Of a stretch of DNA of 64,000 nucleotides, positions 55,706 through 64,000 are shown in pieces (position 1 is the first letter of the stretch; every line of letters starts with the position of its first letter). Location of the stretch: positions 1-64,000 of the forward strand of contig JAHDQF010000037.1 of assembly GCA_018433945.1 (NCBI GenBank). The letters run 5' to 3'. This DNA comes from Proteiniphilum sp. Lineage in GTDB: Bacteria > Bacteroidota > Bacteroidia > Bacteroidales > Dysgonomonadaceae. The notes beneath the pieces are model-generated. The model was not told the origin of the DNA and did not search any database. It was given only the letters and a program-made list of their open reading frames with translations. The position numbers and the translations under genes were made by a program.

Positions 55706-57646
55706 TTACTGGTAACTGTTAATCATTTTTTGAGCCCTGAGCAATTCTCCCACACTCATGGCGAAAGAGAAGCCCCCGTGTGCAATAAATGGCGGATTGG
55801 AATCGTAAAACTCCGAGATGGTGCCGATACAGTCGTTCTGCATCTCACCTTCCATATCTACCATGATCCGGTCAGCCAGCGACAGACCACTTTTGTGAAA
55901 CACTTTCAGGTATGCTTCGATATAATGTCCCAGCAGCCATGGAAATGCCATGCCGTTGAAATAGGCTACCTTCTTCTCTCTTTCACTTCCCCTGTAGTGC
56001 GGGTGAAAACGGGCGCTCTTGGGAGTCAGCGAACGAATGCCGCAGGGGGTCAGAAGCTCCTTGGTGACAAAATCGATCACTGTTTTTTTCTGGCTTCTCT
56101 CCAGAGGGGAATAGGGTAGTGAGACGGCAAACAACATGTTGGGTCGTACGTCGGGATCCTTGTAGCTGCCGTCAATGTAATCATACAGATAACCGGCGTC
56201 GTTCAGGAACAGTTCCTTGAAAGAGTTGCCAGCCAGTCGTGCTTTCGCCTCCAGTTCGGAAGCCTCGTTCTCCCTGCCGTTATCAGTTGCCACCTCCTCG
56301 GCGAACCTGAGGGCGTTGTACCAGAGGGCGTTGAACTCCACCAGGTATCCCGAACGGGGGATGACCGGCCTGCCATCCAGCAGCGCATTCATCCAGCTGA
56401 CCGCCACATCACGTCCATAGGTGGTAAGCAACCCATCCTCCTCCTGGTAGGCCAGGTTGGGATGTTTGCCGGCCATGAGATAGTCAATGATCTCGAAGAG
56501 GAACCCGGCATACAGTTCAGTGAAACGCTCTTTCCGCTCACGGTGGTATTGCTGTAGAGCCCAAACGACCCACAGCAGCAGATCGGGGTCCTCTACCTGT
56601 TTGAGAAAGCTCTTGGAGGGCTTGTTGTCCATGAAATCCTTCAGGTGGGGGATGGCGGTATCCATGATCTTCTCGAAGTCATCAGCCCTGTCCACAGCCA
56701 GTGTACAGCCGGGAAGTGCGATAAACTGATCGCGGGCCCTTACCTTGAACCAGGGATATCCGGCCAACAGATAGTGCTCATTTTTGTTGGGGATATAGTA
56801 AAACTGATGACTAGAATTTTTCAGACAGTTGTAGAAGCTGGATCGGGGTGTTCGTTTTTGGATTTCAAAATCAAACTCCTCAGCAAGACTGGATGGATCC
56901 ACCATCATGTCTCCTGCAGAGAAGATGATCGTTTCGTTTTTCTCGATCGACATCTCAAAATAACCAGGCACGTAGAGATCCTCCTGACAGGTGTCCCCGT
57001 TGAGCAGATCCTGCAGATATTCAATGTCTTTGTACCAGTCGGGATGATAAATAAATTCCGGTTTTTTGCTGAACTGCATAAAGAGCTCCGGATAGCCGAA
57101 GTACATGCAGGTGCTGATGCCATTTTCCACCTCCCGGTAGGAACGATCCACCTGGTCGTTTTCCCGGGTGAGTTGCGATATCTTGCGAAAAGCAAGGAAA
57201 GGCTTGAAGCGAATGGTGGTGGGAGAGTGCGCCTCCATCAGCGTATAGCGGATCATCAGACGATTCTCTTTCGAGGAGAACATGATCTCCTTGGAGAGGA
57301 TTACTCCCCCGATACGGTAGATGGTCTTGGGCACACTGTCACAATTGAACTCCCGGATATACTTATGCCCTTTGGGACTGTAGTTGTCGCCGGCATAGCG
57401 GTGAATCCCCAGGTTAAACTCAGCTCCATGCTGGATCACCGTTTCGTCGAAAGAGGAGAGAATCAGGTGATTCTCATCATCCATGTAGGGCACCGGCATC
57501 ACCAGCAAGCCCTGGTATTTGGTGGTGTTGCATCCCGATATCGAGGTGTTATGGTATGCACCTTTTCGGTTGGTCCTTAATACATTCCGGTAGAGGGAGT
57601 ATTCAAGGTTAATCAACAGCTCTTTGTCAAATTTAAGATAACTCAT
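55706..57646 (-). CDS. Amylo-alpha-1,6-glucosidase (glycogen debranching enzyme)
   Basis: 646 residues. The N-terminal domain has RTNRKGAYHNTSISGCNTTKYQGLLV; the C-terminal (alpha/alpha)6 barrel starts near 300, with GYPWFKVRARDQFIALPG, a CGIRSLTPKSARFHPHY stretch and AYFNGMAFPWLLGHY. Hydrolyses alpha-1,6 branches of glycogen. The ATG at 57646 (MSYLKFDKE) is preferred over the frame start at 57658. First gene of the operon; a near-consensus -7 (TATCTTTC) is at 57699-57692. Confidence 0.92.
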   Translation of the reverse strand: MSYLKFDKELLINLEYSLYRNVLRTNRKGAYHNTSISGCNTTKYQGLLVMPVPYMDDENHLILSSFDETVIQHGAEFNLGIHRYAGDNYSPKGHKYIREFNCDSVPKTIYRIGGVILSKEIMFSSKENRLMIRYTLMEAHSPTTIRFKPFLAFRKISQLTRENDQVDRSYREVENGISTCMYFGYPELFMQFSKKPEFIYHPDWYKDIEYLQDLLNGDTCQEDLYVPGYFEMSIEKNETIIFSAGDMMVDPSSLAEEFDFEIQKRTPRSSFYNCLKNSSHQFYYIPNKNEHYLLAGYPWFKVRARDQFIALPGCTLAVDRADDFEKIMDTAIPHLKDFMDNKPSKSFLKQVEDPDLLLWVVWALQQYHRERKERFTELYAGFLFEIIDYLMAGKHPNLAYQEEDGLLTTYGRDVAVSWMNALLDGRPVIPRSGYLVEFNALWYNALRFAEEVATDNGRENEASELEAKARLAGNSFKELFLNDAGYLYDYIDGSYKDPDVRPNMLFAVSLPYSPLERSQKKTVIDFVTKELLTPCGIRSLTPKSARFHPHYRGSEREKKVAYFNGMAFPWLLGHYIEAYLKVFHKSGLSLADRIMVDMEGEMQNDCIGTISEFYDSNPPFIAHGGFSFAMSVGELLRAQKMINSYQ

Positions 57647-57783
57647 CGCCAGTAACAATTTAGGGTAAGGAGCTTTTTACACGAATTCCTGCGAAAGATA
57701 ATAAAATTGCCTTTACTCCACAAGCGAAAAATAGAAAAAAATGATTCATTCCGGTCTTATTTACACAACTGCGAAATTGTTTG

Positions 57784-57791
57784 TACATTTG
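57784..57791 (+). promoter_or_regulatory. -7 element of the second rhomboid gene
   Basis: TACATTTG on +, 17 bp before the first ATG. The short leader favours one of the downstream ATGs. Confidence 0.5.
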
Positions 57792-57822
57792 TTTCTGATC
57801 AGTTTCAATGGTTCTCATGATG

Positions 57823-58485
57823 ATGGAACAGCAGGAGACAGAGAAAATCGCACTGGCAAAAAAAAGGGTTTGGCTGGCATTGATCCCGGCCATTCTCTTT
57901 GTGTCAATTATCTGGCTGGTTTTTCTGATCGGGCAGACACTGCTTGACCGGGTTGATATCATGCGCCTGGGTCTCACACCCGGTGAGATCACCGGCCTGC
58001 GAGGCGTCATCTTTTCCCCGTTGCTGCACAGCTCTGTTTCCCATCTTTGGTCTAACACCCTCTCATTGCTTATCCTTATCTGGTTTCTTTTTTACTTTTA
58101 TAGTAAGATTGCACCGAAAGTCTTTGTTGCACTCTGGATCATCAGCGGGGTGGCCACGTGGTTCATTGGCAGAAATGCCCTCCATGTGGGTGCAAGCGGA
58201 CTGCTCTTCGCGTTGCTCTTCTTTCTCTTTTTCAGCGGTATCTTCCGCAAATATATACCGTTGGTGGCGGTATCACTTATTGTGGCGTTTGTGTATGGCG
58301 GTTCTGTCTGGAGCATCTTACCCATTACCGAGTTGGTAGATGCCTCCATCTCCTGGGAGGGACATCTCTCGGGCGCCATCAGCGGTCTGCTGATGGCGGT
58401 GGTTTATCGCAGGGAGGGACCACAAAAGCCGGAGGTGGTGTGGGAAGAGGAAGAGGAAGAGGAAGAGGAGGAAGAGGGAATCTGA
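57823..58485 (+). CDS. Rhomboid-family protease with poly-Glu tail
   Basis: 220 residues from the ATG at 57823; ATGs at 57808, 57817 and 57820 are alternatives. About six membrane helices. HSSVSHLWSNTLSL has HxxxN, LHVGASGLLFAL the catalytic Ser, and EGHLSGAISGLLM the His. The C terminus ends in eleven glutamates (EEEEEEEEEEE) before Gly-Ile, from a gaggaa microsatellite, so the tail length may vary. Distinct from the rhomboid at 46125. Confidence 0.88.
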   Translation: MEQQETEKIALAKKRVWLALIPAILFVSIIWLVFLIGQTLLDRVDIMRLGLTPGEITGLRGVIFSPLLHSSVSHLWSNTLSLLILIWFLFYFYSKIAPKVFVALWIISGVATWFIGRNALHVGASGLLFALLFFLFFSGIFRKYIPLVAVSLIVAFVYGGSVWSILPITELVDASISWEGHLSGAISGLLMAVVYRREGPQKPEVVWEEEEEEEEEEEGI

Positions 58486-58544
58486 TTTGGGAAGTGGAAT
58501 GTTTGATTTGAGATATGGGATACGGGATGTTGCACATTTTTTTC

Positions 58545-58552
58545 TATTTTTG
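58545..58552 (+). promoter_or_regulatory. ddh -7 element
   Basis: TATTTTTG on +, 47 bp before ddh. Confidence 0.5.
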
Positions 58553-58599
58553 TAGAATAAAGAGCAGAATGAACAACAACAATTCCAAATATTGATATT

Positions 58600-59499
58600 A
58601 TGTCAGAAAAGATCAGAGCTGCCGTAGTGGGTTATGGCAACATCGGGAAATATGTGGTGGAAGCACTGGAGTCGGCTGCCGACTTTGAAATTGCCGGGAT
58701 CGTAAGGCGTGATGCCACACGGATACCCGCAGAACTGCAACCTTACCGGGTGGTGACCGATGTCACACAACTGGAGAAGGTGGATGTCGCCCTCCTTTGC
58801 ACCCCTACACGGCGAGTGGAGGAGTATGCCAAATCCTGTCTGGAGAGAGGGATCAATACGGTCGACAGCTTCGATATCCACAGCCAGATTGTACAACTGC
58901 GCAGTGCTCTCAATGAAATTGCCCGCAGCTACAATGCGGTAGCAGTGATTGCAGCCGGATGGGATCCGGGCAGCGACTCGGTGGTACGCACCCTTCTGGA
59001 GGCGCTTGCTCCCAAAGGGATTACCTATACCAACTTCGGTCCCGGCATGAGCATGGGCCACACCGTTGCGGTGAAAGCCATTGAGGGGGTGAAAGCGGCA
59101 CTCTCCATGACCATTCCTGCCGGTACCGGCGTACACCGGCGCATGGTCTATGTAGAGCTGCTCAATGGGTATGATTATACCAGCGTTGCAGAGGCGATCA
59201 AACAGGATGATTATTTTGCGCATGATGAAACCCACGTTTTTCAGGTGGAAGATGTGGAGGCGCTCAAGGATATGGGTCATGGGGTACTGATGGAGCGCAA
59301 GGGGGTGTCAGGGAAGACCCAGAACCAGCTCTTCCGTTTCGATATGCGCATCAACAACCCCGCCCTCACGGCACAGGTGCTGGTGGCAGCTGCTCGTGCC
59401 TCAATGAAGCAACAGCCAGGCGCCTACACCTTGGTGGAGATCCCGGTGCTGGATTTGCTGCCCGGCAACAAAGAGGCGTTGATCAGCAAACTGGTCTGA
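58600..59499 (+). CDS. ddh: meso-Diaminopimelate D-dehydrogenase
   Basis: 299 residues. [18 protein letters not shown] is the NADP fold; [15 protein letters not shown] and [17 protein letters not shown] are diagnostic of Ddh. It makes meso-diaminopimelate directly from tetrahydrodipicolinate and ammonia, a one-step route to lysine and the cell wall. Length is normal. lgt follows by 34 bp. Confidence 0.94.
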   Translation: MSEKIRAAVVGYGNIGKYVVEALESAADFEIAGIVRRDATRIPAELQPYRVVTDVTQLEKVDVALLCTPTRRVEEYAKSCLERGINTVDSFDIHSQIVQLRSALNEIARSYNAVAVIAAGWDPGSDSVVRTLLEALAPKGITYTNFGPGMSMGHTVAVKAIEGVKAALSMTIPAGTGVHRRMVYVELLNGYDYTSVAEAIKQDDYFAHDETHVFQVEDVEALKDMGHGVLMERKGVSGKTQNQLFRFDMRINNPALTAQVLVAAARASMKQQPGAYTLVEIPVLDLLPGNKEALISKLV

Positions 59500-59506
59500 T
59501 TTTTAT

Positions 59507-59514
59507 TATCTTTG
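59507..59514 (+). promoter_or_regulatory. lgt -7 element
   Basis: TATCTTTG on +, 19 bp before lgt; spacing to the nearest TTG is 25 bp, so the match is partial. Confidence 0.45.
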
Positions 59515-59533
59515 TGAAAAAATTGAATCACTG

Positions 59534-60430
59534 ATGGACTTACTATTATCTGTTACCTGGGATGTGGACCCCACACTGTTCACCATTTTGGGAAGGGAGA
59601 TCCGCTGGTACGGACTGTTTTGGGTGATCGGACTGATCGTAGCCGTTTACATCGTACAAAAAATTTTCAAACAGGAGGACCTACCAGAAAAATGGTTCGA
59701 TTCTCTCTTTGTCTACATGATGGTGGGGATCATTGCCGGTGCCCGTCTGGGTCATTGCCTCTTTTACGAGCCGGGATACTACCTTGCCCACCCGGTGGAG
59801 ATCCTCAAGGTGTGGGAAGGCGGACTGGCCAGCCACGGGGGGGTGATCGGTATCATCATTGCCGTTTGGCTCTACTCGAGGAAAGTGACAAAGCAGAGCA
59901 TGCTCTGGACCTTCGACCGGGTGATGGTGCCCACCGGCTTCACGGCTGCCATGATCCGGCTGGGAAACCTGATGAACCATGAGATCTACGGGGGGCCGAC
60001 CGACAAGCCCTGGGGCTTTCGTTTCGTGGATAATATCTACCAATGGATGCGGGGAGCAGAACCTATCTATACCGAACCGTCGCACCCTACACAAATTTAT
60101 GAAGCAGCGGCTTACCTGGTGGTCTTTGTCCTCACCATGTATCTTTACTGGAATACTGATGCCAAGCACCGGAAAGGGCTTATTACCGGCATAGGCATCC
60201 TGATCATCTTCCTTTTCCGCTTCTTCGTAGAGTTTATCAAGAATGTACAGGTTGATTCTGAAATCGCCCTGCGTGAAAGCACCGGCCTGATTTTGGGACA
60301 GTGGCTCAGCATTCCATTCATCATCTGGGGCATCTGGCTGATTGTTGCTGCTCTGAGACATCCTGCTCTACAGGCAGACACGCCCCGTCAGTCAGAGATG
60401 GCAAAGCCTTACAAACCGAAGAAGAAATAA
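59534..60430 (+). CDS. lgt: Prolipoprotein diacylglyceryl transferase
   Basis: 298 residues with about seven membrane helices. IRWYGLFWVIG at the start, GARLGHCLFYEP with the Arg, LASHGGVIGIIIAVW with the catalytic HGG, and MIRLGNLMNHEIYG, the signature block. Adds diacylglycerol to the lipobox Cys of lipoproteins such as the OadG-like one at 31016. The basic tail KPYKPKKK is cytoplasmic. Confidence 0.95.
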   Translation: MDLLLSVTWDVDPTLFTILGREIRWYGLFWVIGLIVAVYIVQKIFKQEDLPEKWFDSLFVYMMVGIIAGARLGHCLFYEPGYYLAHPVEILKVWEGGLASHGGVIGIIIAVWLYSRKVTKQSMLWTFDRVMVPTGFTAAMIRLGNLMNHEIYGGPTDKPWGFRFVDNIYQWMRGAEPIYTEPSHPTQIYEAAAYLVVFVLTMYLYWNTDAKHRKGLITGIGILIIFLFRFFVEFIKNVQVDSEIALRESTGLILGQWLSIPFIIWGIWLIVAALRHPALQADTPRQSEMAKPYKPKKK

Positions 60431-60575
60431 TTTTTTAGCTTTCCCTGTGAACCGGGATCTTCTCTTCGCTACGATCAGCAGCCGGCTTTCAGCCTTAAAA
60501 TTTAGTGGATAAACTCTGTAACGTACCAACGGAATAACTTCAAAATAGGAACTCTGAACCTCGAACTTGTTAAAT

Positions 60576-61811
60576 ATGTACAAACCACTTGAAATTGTGA
60601 ACGATGTATATTACGTGGGGGTGAACGACCGCACGAAACATCTCTTCGAAAATCTATGGCCGCTGCCACATGGGATCTCCTATAACGCTTATATCATCGA
60701 CGACGAGAAACGGGCACTGATCGATACGGTGGATGTCTGCTATTCCGATCTTTTTTTTCAGAAAGTGACAGCAGTGCTGGGTGACAAGCCTATTGATTAC
60801 CTGATCGTCAATCATATGGAGCCGGACCACTCCGGATCGATCGGGTTGCTGATCAACCGCTACCCCGATATTCAGATTGTGGGAAACAAACATACGGTAA
60901 AGATGCTCAAGGGGTACTATGGCATTACACGGAATGTGATCCTGATTGAAGATATGCATACGCTGAACCTCGGTCGGAACAACCTGCAGTTTTATCTCAC
61001 CCCCATGATACATTGGCCGGAGACCATGATGACCTATTTGCAAGAGAAAAAGATGCTCTTCAGTGCCGATGCTTTCGGGGCTTTCGGCACACTCGACGGT
61101 GCTGTGCTGGACAGCCAGCTCACCCCAGCACGATACCGGAGTGAGATGATCCGTTACTACTCCAACATTGTGGGTAAGTTCGGCTCACCCGTGCAGACCG
61201 CACTGAAGAAACTGGCAGAGGTGCCGATTGAGGCAATCTGCTCCACCCATGGTCCCGTATGGACAGTAAAGGAGAACATTGCAAAGGTGGTGAGTCTCTA
61301 CGACAGGTTAAGCCGCTACGAGGCGGAAAACGGACTGGTGATCGCCTACGGGAGCATGTATGGTCATACCGAACAGCTGGCGGAGTTGATTGCTGCTGAA
61401 GCGGCAGCCAACGGTATCCGTGAGATCGTATTGCACAACGTATCGAAGAGCCACGCCTCTGATATCATTCGTGATGTCTTCACCTATAAAGGGTTGATCG
61501 TAGGATCACCTACCTACAACAACAAGCTCTACCCCGGCGTGGAGAGCCTTATCTCTGCCCTGGAGAACAGGTCGCTCAAGAATCGCTTCTTCGGCTATTT
61601 CGGCAGCTTCACCTGGGCCGATGCCTCGGCTAAACAGCTGGCTGCCTTTGTGGAGGAGTCTGAGGTGGAGCTGGTAAGCGATCCGGTAGTGATGAAGCAG
61701 GCGATGATGGATGAGGTGGAGGAAAAAGCTCTGACACTAGCCAGAAACATGGCCTGTAAGCTGTTATCGGGTGCAGCTGTCATACCCGGTAAGAAATCTG
61801 ACTGTCACTAA
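60576..61811 (+). CDS. A-type flavoprotein (FprA/FDP, flavodiiron)
   Basis: 411 residues. The metallo-beta-lactamase half has the diiron ligands HMEPDHSGS, with CSTHGPVW giving another His. The C-terminal half (about 255-400) is flavodoxin-like (AYGSMYGHTEQLAE, GSPTYNNKLYPGV). Flavodiiron proteins reduce oxygen or nitric oxide to water or nitrous oxide, a defence in anaerobes. No rubredoxin domain is fused. The ATG at 60576 is chosen over a TTG at 60567. Confidence 0.93.
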   Translation: MYKPLEIVNDVYYVGVNDRTKHLFENLWPLPHGISYNAYIIDDEKRALIDTVDVCYSDLFFQKVTAVLGDKPIDYLIVNHMEPDHSGSIGLLINRYPDIQIVGNKHTVKMLKGYYGITRNVILIEDMHTLNLGRNNLQFYLTPMIHWPETMMTYLQEKKMLFSADAFGAFGTLDGAVLDSQLTPARYRSEMIRYYSNIVGKFGSPVQTALKKLAEVPIEAICSTHGPVWTVKENIAKVVSLYDRLSRYEAENGLVIAYGSMYGHTEQLAELIAAEAAANGIREIVLHNVSKSHASDIIRDVFTYKGLIVGSPTYNNKLYPGVESLISALENRSLKNRFFGYFGSFTWADASAKQLAAFVEESEVELVSDPVVMKQAMMDEVEEKALTLARNMACKLLSGAAVIPGKKSDCH

Positions 61812-61826
61812 ACAAGATATTGAAAC

Positions 61827-62636
61827 ATGAGACTGATTATTCAACCCAATGCCGGTCAAATGGCACAGTGGGCAGCTAACTACATCGCTGCAAAAATCAT
61901 TCAGGCGGCTCCCACAGCCGATAAACCTTTCAAGCTGGGACTGCCTACCGGCTCATCACCCCTGTTGACCTACAAGGCACTGATCGAACTGTATGAGGCA
62001 GGTGCCCTCTCGTTCGAACATGTGATCACCTTCAACATGGACGAGTATATCGGACTGCCGGAGGAACACCCCCAGAGCTACCACACGTTCATGTGGGATA
62101 ACTTCTTCCGCCATATCGATATCAAAAAAGAGAACGTGCACATTCTCAATGGAATGGCAGATGATCCCGAAGCGGAGTGCGCCGCATATGAGCAGGCCAT
62201 AACCGAGGCGGGTGGAATCGACCTTTTCCTGGGTGGCATCGGCCCCGACGGACACATCGCTTTCAACGAGCCCGGCTCCTCGCTCAGCTCCCGTACCCGC
62301 ATCAAAACACTCACCACCGATACGGTGATCGCCAACTCACGGTTCTTCGACTATGATGTGGAGAAAGTACCCAAAACAGCACTCACTGTGGGAGTGGGAA
62401 CGGTGCTCGATGCGAAAGAAGTACTTATTCTGGTCAACGGTCACCATAAGGCGCGTGCGCTCTTTCACGCTGTGGAGGGAGCTGTTACGCAGATGTGGAC
62501 CATCAGTGCGCTGCAACTGCACCCCAGGGGCATCATCGTCTGCGACTATGATGCCTGTGTTGAGTTGAAAGTGGGTACCTACAAGTACTTCCTAGATATT
62601 GAGCATAACTATCTCGACCCGGATTCACTGTTGTAG
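61827..62636 (+). CDS. nagB: Glucosamine-6-phosphate deaminase
   Basis: 269 residues. [16 protein letters not shown] binds phosphate; [11 protein letters not shown] holds the catalytic Asp; [19 protein letters not shown] has the second Asp-x-His. Converts glucosamine-6-phosphate to fructose-6-phosphate and ammonia. It starts 15 bp after the flavoprotein gene, without an evident functional link. Confidence 0.95.
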   Translation: MRLIIQPNAGQMAQWAANYIAAKIIQAAPTADKPFKLGLPTGSSPLLTYKALIELYEAGALSFEHVITFNMDEYIGLPEEHPQSYHTFMWDNFFRHIDIKKENVHILNGMADDPEAECAAYEQAITEAGGIDLFLGGIGPDGHIAFNEPGSSLSSRTRIKTLTTDTVIANSRFFDYDVEKVPKTALTVGVGTVLDAKEVLILVNGHHKARALFHAVEGAVTQMWTISALQLHPRGIIVCDYDACVELKVGTYKYFLDIEHNYLDPDSLL

Positions 62637-62691
62637 TCTTCACGCAATGATCTTCATGGTTGTGGTCTTAGGATCATCCTTTTTGTGAGAT

Positions 62692-62731
62692 GGGTTCCTG
62701 TATGCAGGTGCAGGAACCCTGCTACCTTTTT
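62692..62731 (+). terminator. nagB terminator
   Basis: A perfect 9-bp stem gggttcctg/caggaaccc (62692-62719) with a 10-nt loop and T5 shortly after. The T-run lies over the end of the convergent acetyltransferase gene. Confidence 0.65.
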
Positions 62732-63057
62732 GGTTTAATACCACAGGCCTCTCCGGTAGGTTCATCCTCCGTGCGGTACCAGATATCTGTGAAATCTTCG
62801 GGGTGCCTGCGAAATTTAGCAAGGATGTAGGAGCAGGTGGGGATCACTTTGTATCCTTTTTCACGTGCATATTTTACCATTTCATCGAACAACCTGCCGG
62901 CAATACCCTGACCTTCCAGCTCCGGTCGTACGCCGGTGTGATATGCGTTCAGCACATTATCCTTTACCTCGAAATCGAGTTCTGCGATTTGACGTCCTTC
63001 TTGATTGATAAAAAAACTACCTTGGTTCTTTTCGTCAATTCTATACTGAATTTCCAT
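62722..63057 (-). CDS. Small GNAT N-acetyltransferase-like protein
   Basis: 111 residues of the YjdJ-like group: GSFFINQEGRQIAELDFEV, then HTGVRPELEGQGIAGRLFD, which has the acetyl-CoA loop, and KVIPTCSYILAKFRRHPE with a conserved Cys. Substrate unknown. Convergent with nagB. Confidence 0.88.
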   Translation of the reverse strand: MEIQYRIDEKNQGSFFINQEGRQIAELDFEVKDNVLNAYHTGVRPELEGQGIAGRLFDEMVKYAREKGYKVIPTCSYILAKFRRHPEDFTDIWYRTEDEPTGEACGIKPKR

Positions 63058-63212
63058 ACGATATATTTTTTGAAGTTTAATTTATTTTCATCGAACGCAT
63101 TTTTACCCTTATTTGTTCTGTCTGTTCTCACTTGTCTCAATAAATTATCATGAAAGCAGATTGAACCAAAGCTGTGAAATGGAATTTTTGGCGGTCATAA
63201 TGCTGTTTTTTG

Positions 63213-63220
63213 TATCTTTG
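63213..63220 (+). promoter_or_regulatory. -7 element of the esterase gene
   Basis: TATCTTTG on +, with a TTTG 22 bp upstream (63187-63190), slightly long spacing. It lies 27 bp before the esterase start. Confidence 0.55.
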
Positions 63221-63247
63221 GAGCAACCTATAATAAAATACAATAGA

Positions 63248-64000
63248 ATGAAACGTTTTTCAATCATTTATCTATTACTTGCTGTGTTCACTATAGGTGT
63301 TTTTCCTGCCACGGTAGATACAGTGAATGTGTTCAGCAAAAAAATGGAGAAAAATATCAAAGCAGTGATTATCAAACCGCAATCTTATGACGGACAGACT
63401 GCCTTCCCGGTGATCTATTTGTTGCATGGTTATAGCGACCGTTACGATAGATGGATCAAAAATGTGCCTCATATCATGGCATTAGCCGATCAATACAGGA
63501 TGATGATTGTTTGCCCTGATGGTGGTTATAATAGCTGGTACTGGGATAGTCCGATAGATTCTACTTTTCAGTACGAAACCTTTGTTTCCAAAGAATTGAT
63601 TGCGTGGGTGGATCAAAATTACAAAACGGTCTCATCGCGTGAAGGGCGTGCCATCACAGGACTGAGCATGGGTGGTCATGGTGCATTGTACCTGGCTTTT
63701 CGCAACCAGGAGGTGTTTGGTGCTTGCGGAAGTATGAGTGGCGGAGTCGACATCCGGCCGTTCCCGAACAATTGGGATATGTATAGGCTGCTTGGCACGC
63801 AACAAGAACACCCCGATAATTGGGAAAAGTATACCGTAATGGGTTTACTGCATTTATTAACACCCAATACGCTGAAAATCATTATTGATTGTGGAACGGA
63901 GGATTTCTTTTACGCGGTGAATGAAAGGTTGCATAAGGAACTGTTGTACCGCAATATTCCTCACGATTATATTACCCGTCCCGGTGCTCATAACTGGCAG
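63248..64000 (+). CDS. Secreted esterase, N-terminal part
   Basis: The gene runs off the right edge; 251 residues are seen. A signal peptide (IIYLLLAVFTIGVFPAT) is followed by an alpha/beta hydrolase of the esterase D / feruloyl-esterase-like group. FPVIYLLHGYSD is the oxyanion region, TGLSMGGHGALYLA holds the nucleophile Ser, an Asp in DCGTEDFF is the likely acid, and the His is probably the one in PGAHNW at the edge. Exported, so it may de-esterify plant polysaccharide or another external substrate. Confidence 0.88.
   Translation, partial: MKRFSIIYLLLAVFTIGVFPATVDTVNVFSKKMEKNIKAVIIKPQSYDGQTAFPVIYLLHGYSDRYDRWIKNVPHIMALADQYRMMIVCPDGGYNSWYWDSPIDSTFQYETFVSKELIAWVDQNYKTVSSREGRAITGLSMGGHGALYLAFRNQEVFGACGSMSGGVDIRPFPNNWDMYRLLGTQQEHPDNWEKYTVMGLLHLLTPNTLKIIIDCGTEDFFYAVNERLHKELLYRNIPHDYITRPGAHNWQ

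Overview
The window looks like chromosomal DNA of an anaerobic member of the Bacteroidales, possibly Dysgonomonadaceae; this is inference from gene content and not a database result. The pointers are many promoters of the Bacteroidetes type (TAnnTTTG, several with TTG/TTTG 19-20 nt upstream), a fused E1 alpha/beta dehydrogenase, a methylmalonyl-CoA decarboxylase operon, 2-oxoacid:ferredoxin oxidoreductase, an ExbB/ExbD/TonB set beside pdxJ and nadK, MurA with Asp at the usual Cys position, and RNase Y downstream of zapA. I see no rRNA, tRNA, CRISPR array, prophage or intact insertion sequence.

Layout. 1-3.4 kb: the end of lipoamide dehydrogenase and a fused E1. 3.6-11 kb: a PHP protein and a carbohydrate cluster (aldolase/SDR fusion, SorE-like dehydrogenase, tandem class II aldolase), interrupted by a YhcG/DUF1016 nuclease gene that carries four in-frame DNA palindromes. 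11-12.2 kb: a lipoate ligase gene broken at a T9 run, then a 15-bp minisatellite running into the 3' ends of two convergent genes. 12.2-18.4 kb: a four-gene operon, TonB receptor - MFS permease - hemN - hemG, that could import a late porphyrin and finish protohaem. 18.5-20.4 kb: a radical SAM protein, a possible IS110 scrap and a hicAB toxin-antitoxin pair whose hicA is short with a GTG start. 20.4-28 kb: a possible small RNA between two terminators, rpsA with a long repetitive tail, a DJ-1 protein, TonB/ExbD/ExbB, pdxJ, a shortened CBS-ACT protein and nadK.

28-36.8 kb: a sodium-pumping methylmalonyl-CoA decarboxylase operon with two beta subunits and two gamma-like proteins, plus epimerase, then pfkA, ispH and cmk. 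36.9-43 kb: divergent proline catabolism genes and korAB. 43-47.6 kb: murA, murB, an RsmI-like methyltransferase, a rhomboid and a sugar isomerase-like protein in one run. 47.8-53 kb: rsmF-like methyltransferase, an orphan histidine kinase, a small coiled-coil protein, zapA and rny. 53-57.6 kb: a glycogen/alpha-glucan operon (debranching enzyme, GT4, GH57). 57.8-64 kb: a second rhomboid, ddh, lgt, an A-type flavoprotein, nagB, a GNAT protein and the start of a secreted esterase.

Physiologically the genes fit a fermenter that oxidises 2-oxoacids through lipoyl and ferredoxin enzymes, makes propionate with sodium export, stores alpha-glucan, and scavenges iron or porphyrin through TonB. The least ordinary signals are the covarying palindromes inside the yhcG-like gene, the minisatellite shared by two gene ends, the doubled decarboxylase beta subunit, the haem-finishing operon with its own importer, and intergenic word repeats that recur in both orientations.
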